Below, one piece after another: positions 16,422 to 23,168 of a stretch of DNA of 23,227 nucleotides. The notes beneath the pieces were generated by a model. The model saw nothing but the letters and a program-made list of their open reading frames with translations, was not told the origin of the DNA and searched no databases. This DNA comes from an uncultured Oscillospiraceae bacterium (GTDB taxonomy: Bacteria; Bacillota; Clostridia; Oscillospirales; Ruminococcaceae): NCBI GenBank assembly GCA_934526065.1, contig CAKSZX010000012.1, forward strand, positions 1 to 23,227. Direction: 5' to 3'. Position 1 is the first letter of the stretch. Every line of letters begins with the position of its first letter. The translations under genes and the position numbers were made by a program.

Positions 16422-16643
16422 ATGAAAACATTAAGAGACACCAAACCGGGTGAAACCGTAAAGGTTGTAAAGCTCAACGGTTCAGGTGCGGTAAAACGCC
16501 GTATCATGGATATGGGTATTACCAAAGGCGTTGAGGTATATGTGAGAAAAATCGCTCCATTGGGTGACCCTGTTGAATTTACAGTCAGAGGTTACGAGCT
16601 TTCTTTGAGAAAAGAAGACGCCGAGATGGTAGAAGTGGAATAA
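16422..16643 (+). CDS. feoA: FeoA-domain protein 2
   Basis: A second small FeoA protein of 73 residues. The motif GSGAVKRRIMDMGITKGVEVYV followed by PLGDPVEFTVRGYELSLRKEDA is the canonical FeoA signature and is closer to the classical consensus than the first copy. ATGATG offers two starts, 16419 and 16422; the second is 7 bases from the AAGGAG site and is preferred over the first at 4 bases. About 108 bases separate it from feoB, and that gap holds a second operator. Confidence 0.9.
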   Translation: MKTLRDTKPGETVKVVKLNGSGAVKRRIMDMGITKGVEVYVRKIAPLGDPVEFTVRGYELSLRKEDAEMVEVE

Positions 16644-16651
16644 TTCTTATT

Positions 16652-16691
16652 TATACTCATCGGTTAGCACCCACTAATTAGCACACGCTAA
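16652..16691 (+). promoter_or_regulatory. Internal promoter/operator upstream of feoB
   Basis: A -10-like TATACT (16652-16657) is followed 6 bases later by two abutting repeats. The first is TTAGC-accc-ACTAA (16664-16677, one mismatch) and the second TTAGC-acac-GCTAA (16678-16691). The arrangement copies the feoA operator, although the four-base centres differ. No good -35 is seen 17 bases upstream, so the promoter part is weaker than the operator part. Confidence 0.65.
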
Positions 16692-16751
16692 TTGATTGAT
16701 GCTGATAAAAACAAATTCTTATTTTTTGTACATATTTCGGGAGGAAGAAAA

Positions 16752-19232
16752 ATGTCATTTAAGATTGCCCTTGCGGGTAACCCAAACAGCGGTAAAACTA
16801 CATTGTTTAACGCACTTACGGGTTCAAATCAGTTCGTCGGCAACTGGCCGGGCGTAACTGTTGAAAAGAAAGAGGGTCGTTACAAAGGCGACAAGGAAGT
16901 TATAATTACCGACTTACCGGGTATCTATTCACTTTCACCTTACACACTTGAAGAAGTTGTTGCAAGAAACTATATCATTGATGAAAAGCCGGACGGTATT
17001 TTGAACATTATCGACGGTACAAACCTTGAAAGAAACCTTTATTTGACAACACAGCTTGTTGAACTTGGTATTCCTATGGTTGTTGCCGTTAATATGTTGG
17101 ATGTCTTGGAAAAGAACGGCGATAAGCTTAACATTGAAAATATGTCAAAGGCTTTGGGCTGCCCTGTTGTTGAAATTTCTGCTTTGAACGGCACAGGTGT
17201 TAAAGAGGCTGCCGAAAAGGTAATTGAAATTGCAAAAGCAAAAAAGGTTACAATTCCACAGCACAAATTTACAGGCAGCGTTGAACACGCTATCGCACAT
17301 ATCGAAGAAGCCGCTCTCCACGATATGCCTCAGGAAAGCCAGAGATGGTACGCCGTTAAGATTTTTGAAAGAGACGAAAAGCTCTGCGAAAAACTTGGCA
17401 TTTCAAAAGAAGTTCTCGATCATATTGAACGGGACATCAAGAGATGCGAAGACGAACTTGACGATGATGCGGAATCAATTATCACAAACGAAAGATATAC
17501 ATATATCGCTTCTATTATCGGTTCTTGCTACATTAAGAAGTCTGCCGGCAAACTTTCTGCCACAGATCGTATTGATAGCATTGTGACTAACAAATGGTTG
17601 GGCTTGCCGATATTCGCTGTTGTTATGTGGGCTATTTACTACATCTCAATGGTTACGGTAGGTTCTGCCGCAACAGACTGGGCAAACGACGGTTTGTTCG
17701 GTGACGGTTATCATCTGTTCGGCATCGGCACATCGGCTTATGAAGATGATGCGGACGCATACACAGACGCAAGTCAGGCTTTACAGGCATTCATAGACCT
17801 TGGCGGCGAGGGCGCAGACGAATTGAGCGACGCTTTGGATACAGAGTCAGAGAGCTTTGATCCGGCAGAGGCCAAGAGCCTTGCGACTGCTTATCTTGAA
17901 CAGTACAAGGATTACAAGGACGGTGCTACAACAGAAGTTGAAGATGAAGAAACATTGGAAGTTTCAGAATCCGATCCTTATTACATTGCAGATGCACAGG
18001 CCGCTGTTGAAACACTTGACGGTTTTGAATTTGCAGAACCGGATCCGGCAGATTACGGTGTTTGGGTTCCGGGTATTCCGGTGCTTATCGGCAATGCTCT
18101 TGATGCGATAGGTTGTTCCGAATGGCTTGAGGGTCTTATCCTTGACGGTATCGTTGCCGGTGTAGGCGCTGTTTTGGGCTTCGTTCCACAGATGCTTGTG
18201 TTGTTCTTCTTGCTTGCATTTGTTGAATCTTGCGGTTACATGGCTCGTATCGCATTCGTTTTGGATAGGGTATTCCGCAGATTCGGTCTTTCAGGTAAGT
18301 CATTTATTCCGATTCTTATCGGCACAGGTTGTGGTATTCCTGGCGTTATGGCATCAAGAACTATCGAAAGCGAAAAAGACAGAAGAATGACTGTTATGAC
18401 AACAACATTCATTCCTTGCGGTGCTAAACAGCCGTTTATCGCCATGATAGCAGGCGCTATTTTCGGCGGATCACCTTATATTGCAACAGGTGCGTACTTC
18501 ATGGGCATGGCTGCAATTATTATTTCAGGTATTATCCTTAAAAAGACAAAGATGTTTGCAGGTGATCCTACACCGTTTGTTATGGAACTTCCTGCATACC
18601 GTATGCCTACTTTGGACAGCTTGCTCCGTTCAATGTGGGAAAGAGGCTGGTCATTTATCAAGAAAGCCGGCACAATCATCTTGCTTTCAACAATCTTTGT
18701 ATGGTTCACAACATACTTTGGTTTCACTCCGGATGGCTTCAGAATGCTCTCAGAAGACGAAATCAGCATGTCATTGTTGGCATCTATCGGCAGCGTTGTA
18801 GCTGTAATCTTTAGGCCTTTGGGCTGGGGCAACTGGCAGGCAGCTGTTGCATCTATCACAGGTCTTGTTGCAAAGGAAAACATCGTCGGTACTTTGGGTA
18901 TCCTTTACGGCGGCGGCGAGTTGTCGGTATATGCCGAATTGGCACGCAGCTTTACAAAACTCAGCGGTATGTCATTCCTTATCTTTAACTTGCTCTGCGC
19001 ACCTTGCTTTGCCGCTATGGGCGCTATTAAGAGAGAAATGAACAGCACAAAGTGGACGACATTTGCCATAGGTTACGAATGTATATTTGCTTATGCAATC
19101 GCACTTATAGTTTACCAGCTTGGCAGCTTGTTCACAGGACGGGGCTTTACAGTGGGCACCGTAGCAGGTATTGCTGTTTTGGCAGTATTGATTTATGCCC
19201 TTGTAAGACCTGAAAAGAAATATTCAGAATAA
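16752..19232 (+). CDS. feoB: Ferrous iron transporter FeoB with acidic extracellular insertion
   Basis: An 826-residue inner-membrane Fe2+ transporter. The N-terminal G domain has GNPNSGKTT (G1), NWPGVTVE (G2), DLPGIYSL (G3), NMLD (G4) and an SAL G5. A helical GDI-like segment follows to about 275. The membrane part holds the Gate motifs GYMARIAFVLDR, GTGCGIPGVMASRT and TTTFIPCGAKQPF. Between the first helix (near 290-312) and GIPVLIGNAL (near 440) is an extra acidic segment of about 115 residues (roughly 318-436) rich in Asp, Glu and Ala, predicted to be extracellular. The ATG at 16752 has GGGAGG about 7 bases upstream; an earlier in-frame ATG at 16692 lacks one and starts at the operator. 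Confidence 0.97.
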   Translation: MSFKIALAGNPNSGKTTLFNALTGSNQFVGNWPGVTVEKKEGRYKGDKEVIITDLPGIYSLSPYTLEEVVARNYIIDEKPDGILNIIDGTNLERNLYLTTQLVELGIPMVVAVNMLDVLEKNGDKLNIENMSKALGCPVVEISALNGTGVKEAAEKVIEIAKAKKVTIPQHKFTGSVEHAIAHIEEAALHDMPQESQRWYAVKIFERDEKLCEKLGISKEVLDHIERDIKRCEDELDDDAESIITNERYTYIASIIGSCYIKKSAGKLSATDRIDSIVTNKWLGLPIFAVVMWAIYYISMVTVGSAATDWANDGLFGDGYHLFGIGTSAYEDDADAYTDASQALQAFIDLGGEGADELSDALDTESESFDPAEAKSLATAYLEQYKDYKDGATTEVEDEETLEVSESDPYYIADAQAAVETLDGFEFAEPDPADYGVWVPGIPVLIGNALDAIGCSEWLEGLILDGIVAGVGAVLGFVPQMLVLFFLLAFVESCGYMARIAFVLDRVFRRFGLSGKSFIPILIGTGCGIPGVMASRTIESEKDRRMTVMTTTFIPCGAKQPFIAMIAGAIFGGSPYIATGAYFMGMAAIIISGIILKKTKMFAGDPTPFVMELPAYRMPTLDSLLRSMWERGWSFIKKAGTIILLSTIFVWFTTYFGFTPDGFRMLSEDEISMSLLASIGSVVAVIFRPLGWGNWQAAVASITGLVAKENIVGTLGILYGGGELSVYAELARSFTKLSGMSFLIFNLLCAPCFAAMGAIKREMNSTKWTTFAIGYECIFAYAIALIVYQLGSLFTGRGFTVGTVAGIAVLAVLIYALVRPEKKYSE

Positions 19233-19263
19233 AGGAGAAGCGATTTAATATCGCAGGTGAAAT

Positions 19264-19422
19264 ATGGGCACTTTAATTGTTGGGGTTATACTTGGCTTAA
19301 TCGTATTTGCGATAATCAGGTATTTGTTAAAAGAGTTGAAAAGCGGTAAAAGCCTTTGCGGCGGAGATTGCTCTGCTTGCGGCGGCGGATGCGGACATTG
19401 TTCGTCCCACAAACATCGGTGA
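19264..19422 (+). CDS. FeoB-associated Cys-rich membrane protein
   Basis: A 52-residue protein. One membrane helix (residues 3-20, MGTLIVGVILGLIVFAII) is followed by a short basic stretch and a Cys-rich tail (CGGDCSACGGGCGHC) with five Cys and several His. The helix-plus-Cys tail and its place directly after feoB match the FeoB-associated Cys-rich family, thought to assist iron transfer. AGGTG lies about 5 bases before the ATG. Its stop codon overlaps the start of the next gene (TGATG), so the two are probably coupled in translation. Confidence 0.85.
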   Translation: MGTLIVGVILGLIVFAIIRYLLKELKSGKSLCGGDCSACGGGCGHCSSHKHR

Positions 19423-19793
19423 TGCACATGGAAAATACAAACAATACACGCATAACCGGTACGGCTCTTAAATATTTGTTTACCATATACGAAATAGGAG
19501 CCGGAGAAAGAGCGGTTAAATGCGTTGATATTTCAAACAGATTGAATGTTTCAAAACCAAGTGTTCACTCAATGGTAAATTCTCTTTCAAAACAGGGAAT
19601 TATATCAAAGGCTCCTTACGGCAGGGTGAGTTTCACCCCCGAGGGTGTTAAGCTTGTGGAAACTTACAAAAAATATTATGAAAATGTAAATCCGTCTTTG
19701 CAGGGACTTTTTAGGGAACGACAGAATATACAAGACGCTGTATGCGCCTTTATAGCCGGCCTGCCTGCCGAGGCATTGGTACAGCTTTCGTAA
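19422..19793 (+). CDS. Short DtxR-like winged-helix regulator of the feo cluster
   Basis: A 123-residue DNA-binding protein. The winged helix lies at about residues 12-80: TALKYLFTIYEI, VKCVDISNRLNVSKPSVHSM, LSKQGIISKAPYGRVSFTPEG, which is the DtxR/MntR N-terminal pattern. The C-terminal part is short and poorly conserved. By eye, the MntR ligands D8 and E11 are replaced by K17 and F20, and the His and Glu/Glu/His ligands of the dimer domain are absent; a Cys (C108) sits near DtxR C102. The start is the ATG at 19422 that overlaps the previous stop, with a second ATG at 19428. It is the last gene of the feo operon and the likely, unproven, reader of the TTAGC-N4-GCTAA sites. A MarR-type protein is the main alternative. 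Confidence 0.75.
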   Translation: MHMENTNNTRITGTALKYLFTIYEIGAGERAVKCVDISNRLNVSKPSVHSMVNSLSKQGIISKAPYGRVSFTPEGVKLVETYKKYYENVNPSLQGLFRERQNIQDAVCAFIAGLPAEALVQLS

Positions 19794-19805
19794 AATAAAA
19801 TAAAT

Positions 19806-19837
19806 ATACAGGCGATGTAACAGTCGCCTGTATTTTT
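19806..19837 (+). terminator. Terminator of the feo operon
   Basis: A 10-bp stem pairs ATACAGGCGA (19806-19815) with TCGCCTGTAT (19824-19833) around an 8-base loop and is followed by five T residues. It begins 13 bases after the regulator stop. Confidence 0.9.
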
Positions 19838-19895
19838 GCTTTAAGAAAAGAACGGCAAAATTTTTCCGATTTTTAAAAATTTTTTCAAAAAAATG

Positions 19896-19924
19896 TTGAC
19901 AAAATGCAATTTGTGGTGTATCAT
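19896..19924 (+). promoter_or_regulatory. Promoter of tRNA-Leu
   Basis: A perfect TTGACA (19896-19901), a 17-base spacer and TATCAT (19919-19924). A T- and A-rich tract (19858-19893) lies directly upstream and may act as an UP element. The predicted start is about 14 bases before the mature tRNA. Confidence 0.8.
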
Positions 19925-19944
19925 ATAAAAGCTGTCAGATAAAT

Positions 19945-20031
19945 GCCGGTGTGATGGAATTGGCAGACGTGCGGGACTCAAAATCCCGTGGTAGTGATAC
20001 CGTGTCGGTTCGACCCCGACCACCGGCACCA
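19945..20031 (+). tRNA. tRNA-Leu (anticodon CAA)
   Basis: A class II tRNA. The acceptor stem GCCGGTG pairs with CACCGGC, followed by discriminator A and an encoded CCA (20029-20031). The anticodon stem CGGGA/TCCCG holds the loop CTCAAAA, giving CAA, which reads UUG leucine codons. A long variable arm (TGGTAGTGATACC) and a T-arm with GGTTCGACCCC are seen. The gene is single, with its own promoter and terminator. Confidence 0.95.
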
Positions 20032-20066
20032 AAAGCGATATTCAAGGAATTGAATATCGCTTTTTT
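20031..20066 (+). terminator. Terminator of tRNA-Leu
   Basis: A 15-bp perfect stem (20031-20045 with 20050-20064) with a 4-base loop runs into six T residues, immediately after the CCA end. Confidence 0.9.
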
Positions 20067-20109
20067 ATTTTATAATATGAATTTTATTTGAGCCGATTTT
20101 TATTTTATC

Positions 20110-20138
20110 TTGTTTTTGTATGAAATACTATATATAAT
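20110..20138 (+). promoter_or_regulatory. Promoter of folC
   Basis: TTGTTT (20110-20115), a 17-base spacer and a perfect TATAAT (20133-20138). The gene start is 36 bases further on. Confidence 0.7.
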
Positions 20139-20174
20139 ATATATAATAAATTTAACACTGTATTGGAGGATAAA

Positions 20175-21446
20175 ATGACATACGATGAGGCTTTGAACTA
20201 TATTCATTCTCGTCCAAGGTTGAAAAACGCAGACGGCCATGCGGGAATGAGAAAACTAATGGACTATTTGGGAAATCCGCAGGATGATTTAAGGTATATT
20301 CATATTGCCGGCACAAACGGCAAAGGCAGCTGTGCCGCCATGTGCGCCAATGTTTTGAAAACCGCCGGTTATAAAACAGGGTTAAATATATCGCCTTTTG
20401 TTATTGATTTTACAGAGCGATTTTCCATAAACGGAAAATATATCCCGAATGATACACTGGCCGAGATTACCGAGAAAGTAAAATTCTATCGGGATAAAAT
20501 AGAAAAAGAAAACGGACTTATAATTCTTGAATTTGAAATTGTAACAGCCATTGCATTTTATTGGTTTGCCGCAGAAAAATGTGATATAGTCTGCCTTGAA
20601 GTTGGAATAGGCGGCCTTATGGACAGTACAAATATTATAAAAACAAGCCTTGTAAGTTGTATTATGAATATAAGCTATGATCACCAAAATATTTTAGGCG
20701 ATACATTGGAAGAAATAGCTTATCAAAAAGCGGGAATAATAAAACCCGGACAGGATGTTGTATGTTACCCGGCACAGGATAAAACTGCGTTAAACGTTAT
20801 TAAAAAGGTGGCAGCGGAGAAAAACGCAACATTGATTGTGCCAAGCAAAAACGATATTATCCACATAAATGAAGGATTTATGCAAACAAAGCTGATTTAT
20901 GAAAATTTTGAAATACATCAAAGCTTTACCGGTTTGCATCAAAGTTACAACGCCTCGGTAGTTATAGAGACAATGAAAGCCATAAGAAAATACGGTTTTA
21001 ACATTACCGATGATAACATAGTTAAGGGAATAGAAAATACCAAGTTTCCTGCAAGGATTGAGGTTATAAGCCGAGATCCGCTTATTATATTGGATGGCGG
21101 ACACAATACTGACGGCGTAAGTGCCCTTACAGCGGTGCTAAAAGAAAATAACATTAAAAATCTTACAGCTGTTTGGCGGACCTTGTCAGACAAACAACCG
21201 GAAAAAATAATAGAGATGATAGCGCCGTATGTAAAAACACTGTACACAGTTACTCTTGAGGGAAATAAAAGGGCTTTAACCGCCCGGCAGCTTGCGGAAA
21301 TGGCAAAGGGAAAAATCAAAACAGTGCATATCGCTCAGAGTACGAAGCAAGCTGTGGATCTTGCAAAAGGAAATATTTCCGGAGGATTGCTTGTGTTTGG
21401 CTCGCTGTATCTGGCTTCGGAGGCAAGAGGATTGCTTTTAAAATAA
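20175..21446 (+). CDS. folC: Folylpolyglutamate synthase / dihydrofolate synthase
   Basis: A cytoplasmic Mur-ligase-type ATP enzyme of 423 residues that adds glutamate to folates and possibly to dihydropteroate. The P-loop HIAGTNGKGSC is at residues 43-53. Other landmarks are ISPFVIDFTERFSINGKYI (substrate loop), LEVGIGGLMDSTNII, the AYQKAGIIKPG region (the Lys carbamylation region in this family), and LDGGHNTDGVSAL in the C-terminal domain. The ATG at 20175 has a strong GGAGG 5 bases upstream; a TTG at 20163 would only add MEDK and sits on top of that ribosome site. It is monocistronic, with its own promoter and terminator. Confidence 0.93.
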   Translation: MTYDEALNYIHSRPRLKNADGHAGMRKLMDYLGNPQDDLRYIHIAGTNGKGSCAAMCANVLKTAGYKTGLNISPFVIDFTERFSINGKYIPNDTLAEITEKVKFYRDKIEKENGLIILEFEIVTAIAFYWFAAEKCDIVCLEVGIGGLMDSTNIIKTSLVSCIMNISYDHQNILGDTLEEIAYQKAGIIKPGQDVVCYPAQDKTALNVIKKVAAEKNATLIVPSKNDIIHINEGFMQTKLIYENFEIHQSFTGLHQSYNASVVIETMKAIRKYGFNITDDNIVKGIENTKFPARIEVISRDPLIILDGGHNTDGVSALTAVLKENNIKNLTAVWRTLSDKQPEKIIEMIAPYVKTLYTVTLEGNKRALTARQLAEMAKGKIKTVHIAQSTKQAVDLAKGNISGGLLVFGSLYLASEARGLLLK

Positions 21447-21470
21447 ATTTAATACAGATTGCTTAATATA

Positions 21471-21500
21471 AAAATACCTTGTGAAAATCAAGGTATTTTT
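21471..21500 (+). terminator. Terminator of folC
   Basis: An 11-bp stem pairs AAAATACCTTG (21471-21481) with CAAGGTATTTT (21489-21499) around a 7-base loop and ends in a T run. It separates folC from the sporulation operon. Confidence 0.85.
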
Positions 21501-21570
21501 CTTTTTGCGACAAAATATTTTTATGTTATATAGTATTATATTTTCAAAGAAAAAAGAAAGGGCGTGTATA

Positions 21571-21873
21571 ATGACTTCCGTTGATTTTGAATACGAAAAA
21601 TCTGTGCTGACGGCAAAGCTGTCCGGAGAGATAGACCACCACGGCGCAACAAAAATAAATCATATAATAGACGACAAATTGATTTCCTATATGCCAAAGG
21701 TTCTTGTTATAGATTTTACCGGGGTAACATTTATGGATTCGTCAGGCGTAGGTTTGGTACTTGCAAGAAATAAATTTTGCCGTGCTATGGATATTTCCGT
21801 TTATGTGCAATCGGTGGACAGGCAGTCCTCTAAAATATTGGCTCTTGCGGGAATAAAAACAATAAGAAAATAA
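21571..21873 (+). CDS. spoIIAA: Anti-sigma F factor antagonist
   Basis: A 100-residue STAS-domain protein that, when dephosphorylated, frees sigma F from SpoIIAB in the forespore. The phosphorylation motif is FMDSSGVGLVLAR, with the target Ser at 57 or 58. GEIDHHGATKI and VLVIDFTGV are other STAS landmarks. The ATG at 21571 is chosen because an in-frame upstream ATG at 21481 overlaps the folC terminator and would add a hydrophobic, non-family stretch. A GAAAGGG ribosome site lies about 9 bases upstream. It is the first gene of spoIIAA-spoIIAB-sigF. I see no convincing sigma H promoter in the 70 bases after the folC terminator. Confidence 0.93.
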   Translation: MTSVDFEYEKSVLTAKLSGEIDHHGATKINHIIDDKLISYMPKVLVIDFTGVTFMDSSGVGLVLARNKFCRAMDISVYVQSVDRQSSKILALAGIKTIRK

Positions 21874-21885
21874 AGGAGAAAATGT

Positions 21886-22311
21886 ATGTTATCGGAAAAC
21901 AAATTCAAACTGTCCTTTCCGTCAAAATCAATAAACGAATCATTTGCAAGAATGGCGGTGTCAGCTTTTTGTATGCAGTTTGACCCTACTATTGAGCAAA
22001 TAAACGATATAAAGACGGCAGTGAGCGAAGCGGTTACCAACTGTGTTGTCCATGCCTATCCCGATCAAATAGGTACTATTTACATAACAGCCGATATTAA
22101 AGAAAATGCACTTATTATATCTGTAAAAGACAAAGGCGTCGGTATATCGGATGTAAAAAAGGCCATGGAGCCTATGTTTACTACTGATACTCAAAACGAG
22201 CGTGCAGGTTTGGGTTTTGCCGTTATGCAGGCATTTATGGATAAGGTAAAGGTATTTTCAAATCCCGGAAAGGGTACAAGGGTTGTTATGACTAAAATAA
22301 TATCTAAGTGA
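21886..22311 (+). CDS. spoIIAB: Anti-sigma F factor, serine kinase
   Basis: A 141-residue GHKL-type ATPase that binds sigma F and phosphorylates SpoIIAA. The N box is SEAVTNCVVHAY (N52), the G1 box is VKDKGVGI (D82) and the G2 box is ERAGLGFAVM (around 105-114). KGTRVVMTKII closes the domain. An AAGGAG site precedes the ATG, 12 bases after the spoIIAA stop, and sigF begins 7 bases after its stop. Confidence 0.95.
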   Translation: MLSENKFKLSFPSKSINESFARMAVSAFCMQFDPTIEQINDIKTAVSEAVTNCVVHAYPDQIGTIYITADIKENALIISVKDKGVGISDVKKAMEPMFTTDTQNERAGLGFAVMQAFMDKVKVFSNPGKGTRVVMTKIISK

Positions 22312-22318
22312 GGTTTTT

Positions 22319-23005
22319 ATGTCATCTGCTCTCAATGAGAAAACTATTTCCCGTGATGAATTTATCGAAAGCAACTTGGGACTTGTACATTCCTGCGCAA
22401 ACAGATTTAGGGGTAAGGGTGTAGAATATGAAGAACTTTATGCCGCCGGCTGTGTAGGGCTTATAAAGGCCTATGATGCTTTTAATACCGACAGAGGAGT
22501 TAAGTTCAGCACATATGCCGTACCGGTTATTTTAGGTGAAATAAAGAAGTTGTTTCGAGATGGCGGAATTATTAAGGTTACAAGAAGCTTAAAAGAACTG
22601 TCTATAAAAGTGAACTATACAAAAGATGCGCTGCAAAGGAAAAACGGCACAGAACCAAGTTTAAAAGAAATTGCCGCCGAAATAGGTGTAAGTGTGGAAG
22701 ATGTGTCGCAGGCTATTTCCGCCGCCACACCGCCAATGTCCCTTACATCGGCTTTTGAAGATGATGAGGGCCAAAATGAATTTGACGTACCTGTTGACAG
22801 TGAGGAAGAAAACTTGCTGAATATAATGGGATTGAAATATGCAATGTCGGATTTGACAGGGGAAGAAAAGAAAATTTTGTACTTGCGATTTTATAAAGAC
22901 GAAACACAATCCTCTACCCGGGCAATTTTGAATAAAACCCAAGTGCAAATTTCAAGACAAGAAAGAAAAATAATTGAAAAATTAAGAAAAAGATTTATGG
23001 AATAA
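22319..23005 (+). CDS. sigF: RNA polymerase sporulation sigma factor sigma F
   Basis: The first forespore-specific sigma factor, 228 residues. Region 2 is seen in YEELYAAGCVGLIKAYDAF and RGVKFSTYAVPVILGEIKK, with the 2.4 part FRDGGIIKVTRSLKEL. Region 3 is EPSLKEIAAEIGVSVEDVSQ. Region 4 is LTGEEKKILYLRFYKDETQ followed by the helix-turn-helix NKTQVQISRQERKIIEKLR. Sigma G is a close relative, but the spoIIAA-spoIIAB context fixes this as sigma F. GAGG lies 5 bases before the ATG. No clear terminator follows; the next 110 bases are phased A-tracts leading to another promoter. Confidence 0.96.
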   Translation: MSSALNEKTISRDEFIESNLGLVHSCANRFRGKGVEYEELYAAGCVGLIKAYDAFNTDRGVKFSTYAVPVILGEIKKLFRDGGIIKVTRSLKELSIKVNYTKDALQRKNGTEPSLKEIAAEIGVSVEDVSQAISAATPPMSLTSAFEDDEGQNEFDVPVDSEEENLLNIMGLKYAMSDLTGEEKKILYLRFYKDETQSSTRAILNKTQVQISRQERKIIEKLRKRFME

Positions 23006-23013
23006 AAATCAAC

Positions 23014-23130
23014 AAAAAGAGTGATAAATCGACAAAAATTGAAAGAAAAGGGCGAAAAAGGTTGCAAAAAGCCCAAAAAATGATGAAAAAGCTGTAAAAA
23101 AAGTAGAAAAAAGGTAAAAAGTCGAAAAAA
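23014..23130. promoter_or_regulatory. Helically phased A-tract array upstream of the rRNA-type promoter
   Basis: About twelve runs of three to seven A residues are centred near 23016, 23026, 23036, 23047, 23057, 23068, 23077, 23088, 23098, 23109, 23118 and 23127. The mean spacing is just over 10 bases, close to one DNA turn. The last run ends 3 bases before the -35 element. Such phasing predicts strong intrinsic curvature and an UP-element-like boost. No gene is seen here; the minus-strand open frame over it is an artefact of low-complexity sequence. Confidence 0.75.
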
Positions 23131-23133
23131 GCG

Positions 23134-23162
23134 TTGACAATTAAAGGCAGATGAGCTATAAT
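23134..23162 (+). promoter_or_regulatory. Perfect consensus promoter, probably of an rRNA operon
   Basis: A perfect TTGACA (23134-23139), exactly 17 bases, and a perfect TATAAT (23157-23162). The predicted start is near 23169. Confidence 0.85.
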
Positions 23163-23168
23163 AACTAA

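Noticed and set aside
15972..16691. Short spaced repeats considered as a CRISPR array
   Set aside because: Units are 14-bp inverted repeats placed at promoters, with no regular repeat-spacer pattern and no cas genes.
17224..17586. 120-codon plus-strand frame inside feoB
   Set aside because: A shadow in another frame of a strongly conserved gene; basic, low-complexity product with no ribosome site.
19841..20032. Minus-strand open frame across the tRNA
   Set aside because: It lies over tRNA-Leu and its promoter; the peptide with VVGVEPTRYHYHGILSPARLP is the well-known false product of translating tRNA-Leu antisense.
21501..21570. Sigma H promoter of spoIIAA
   Set aside because: No AGGA...GAAT pair with suitable spacing is seen; TTGCGA with TATAGT at 18 bases is too weak to call.
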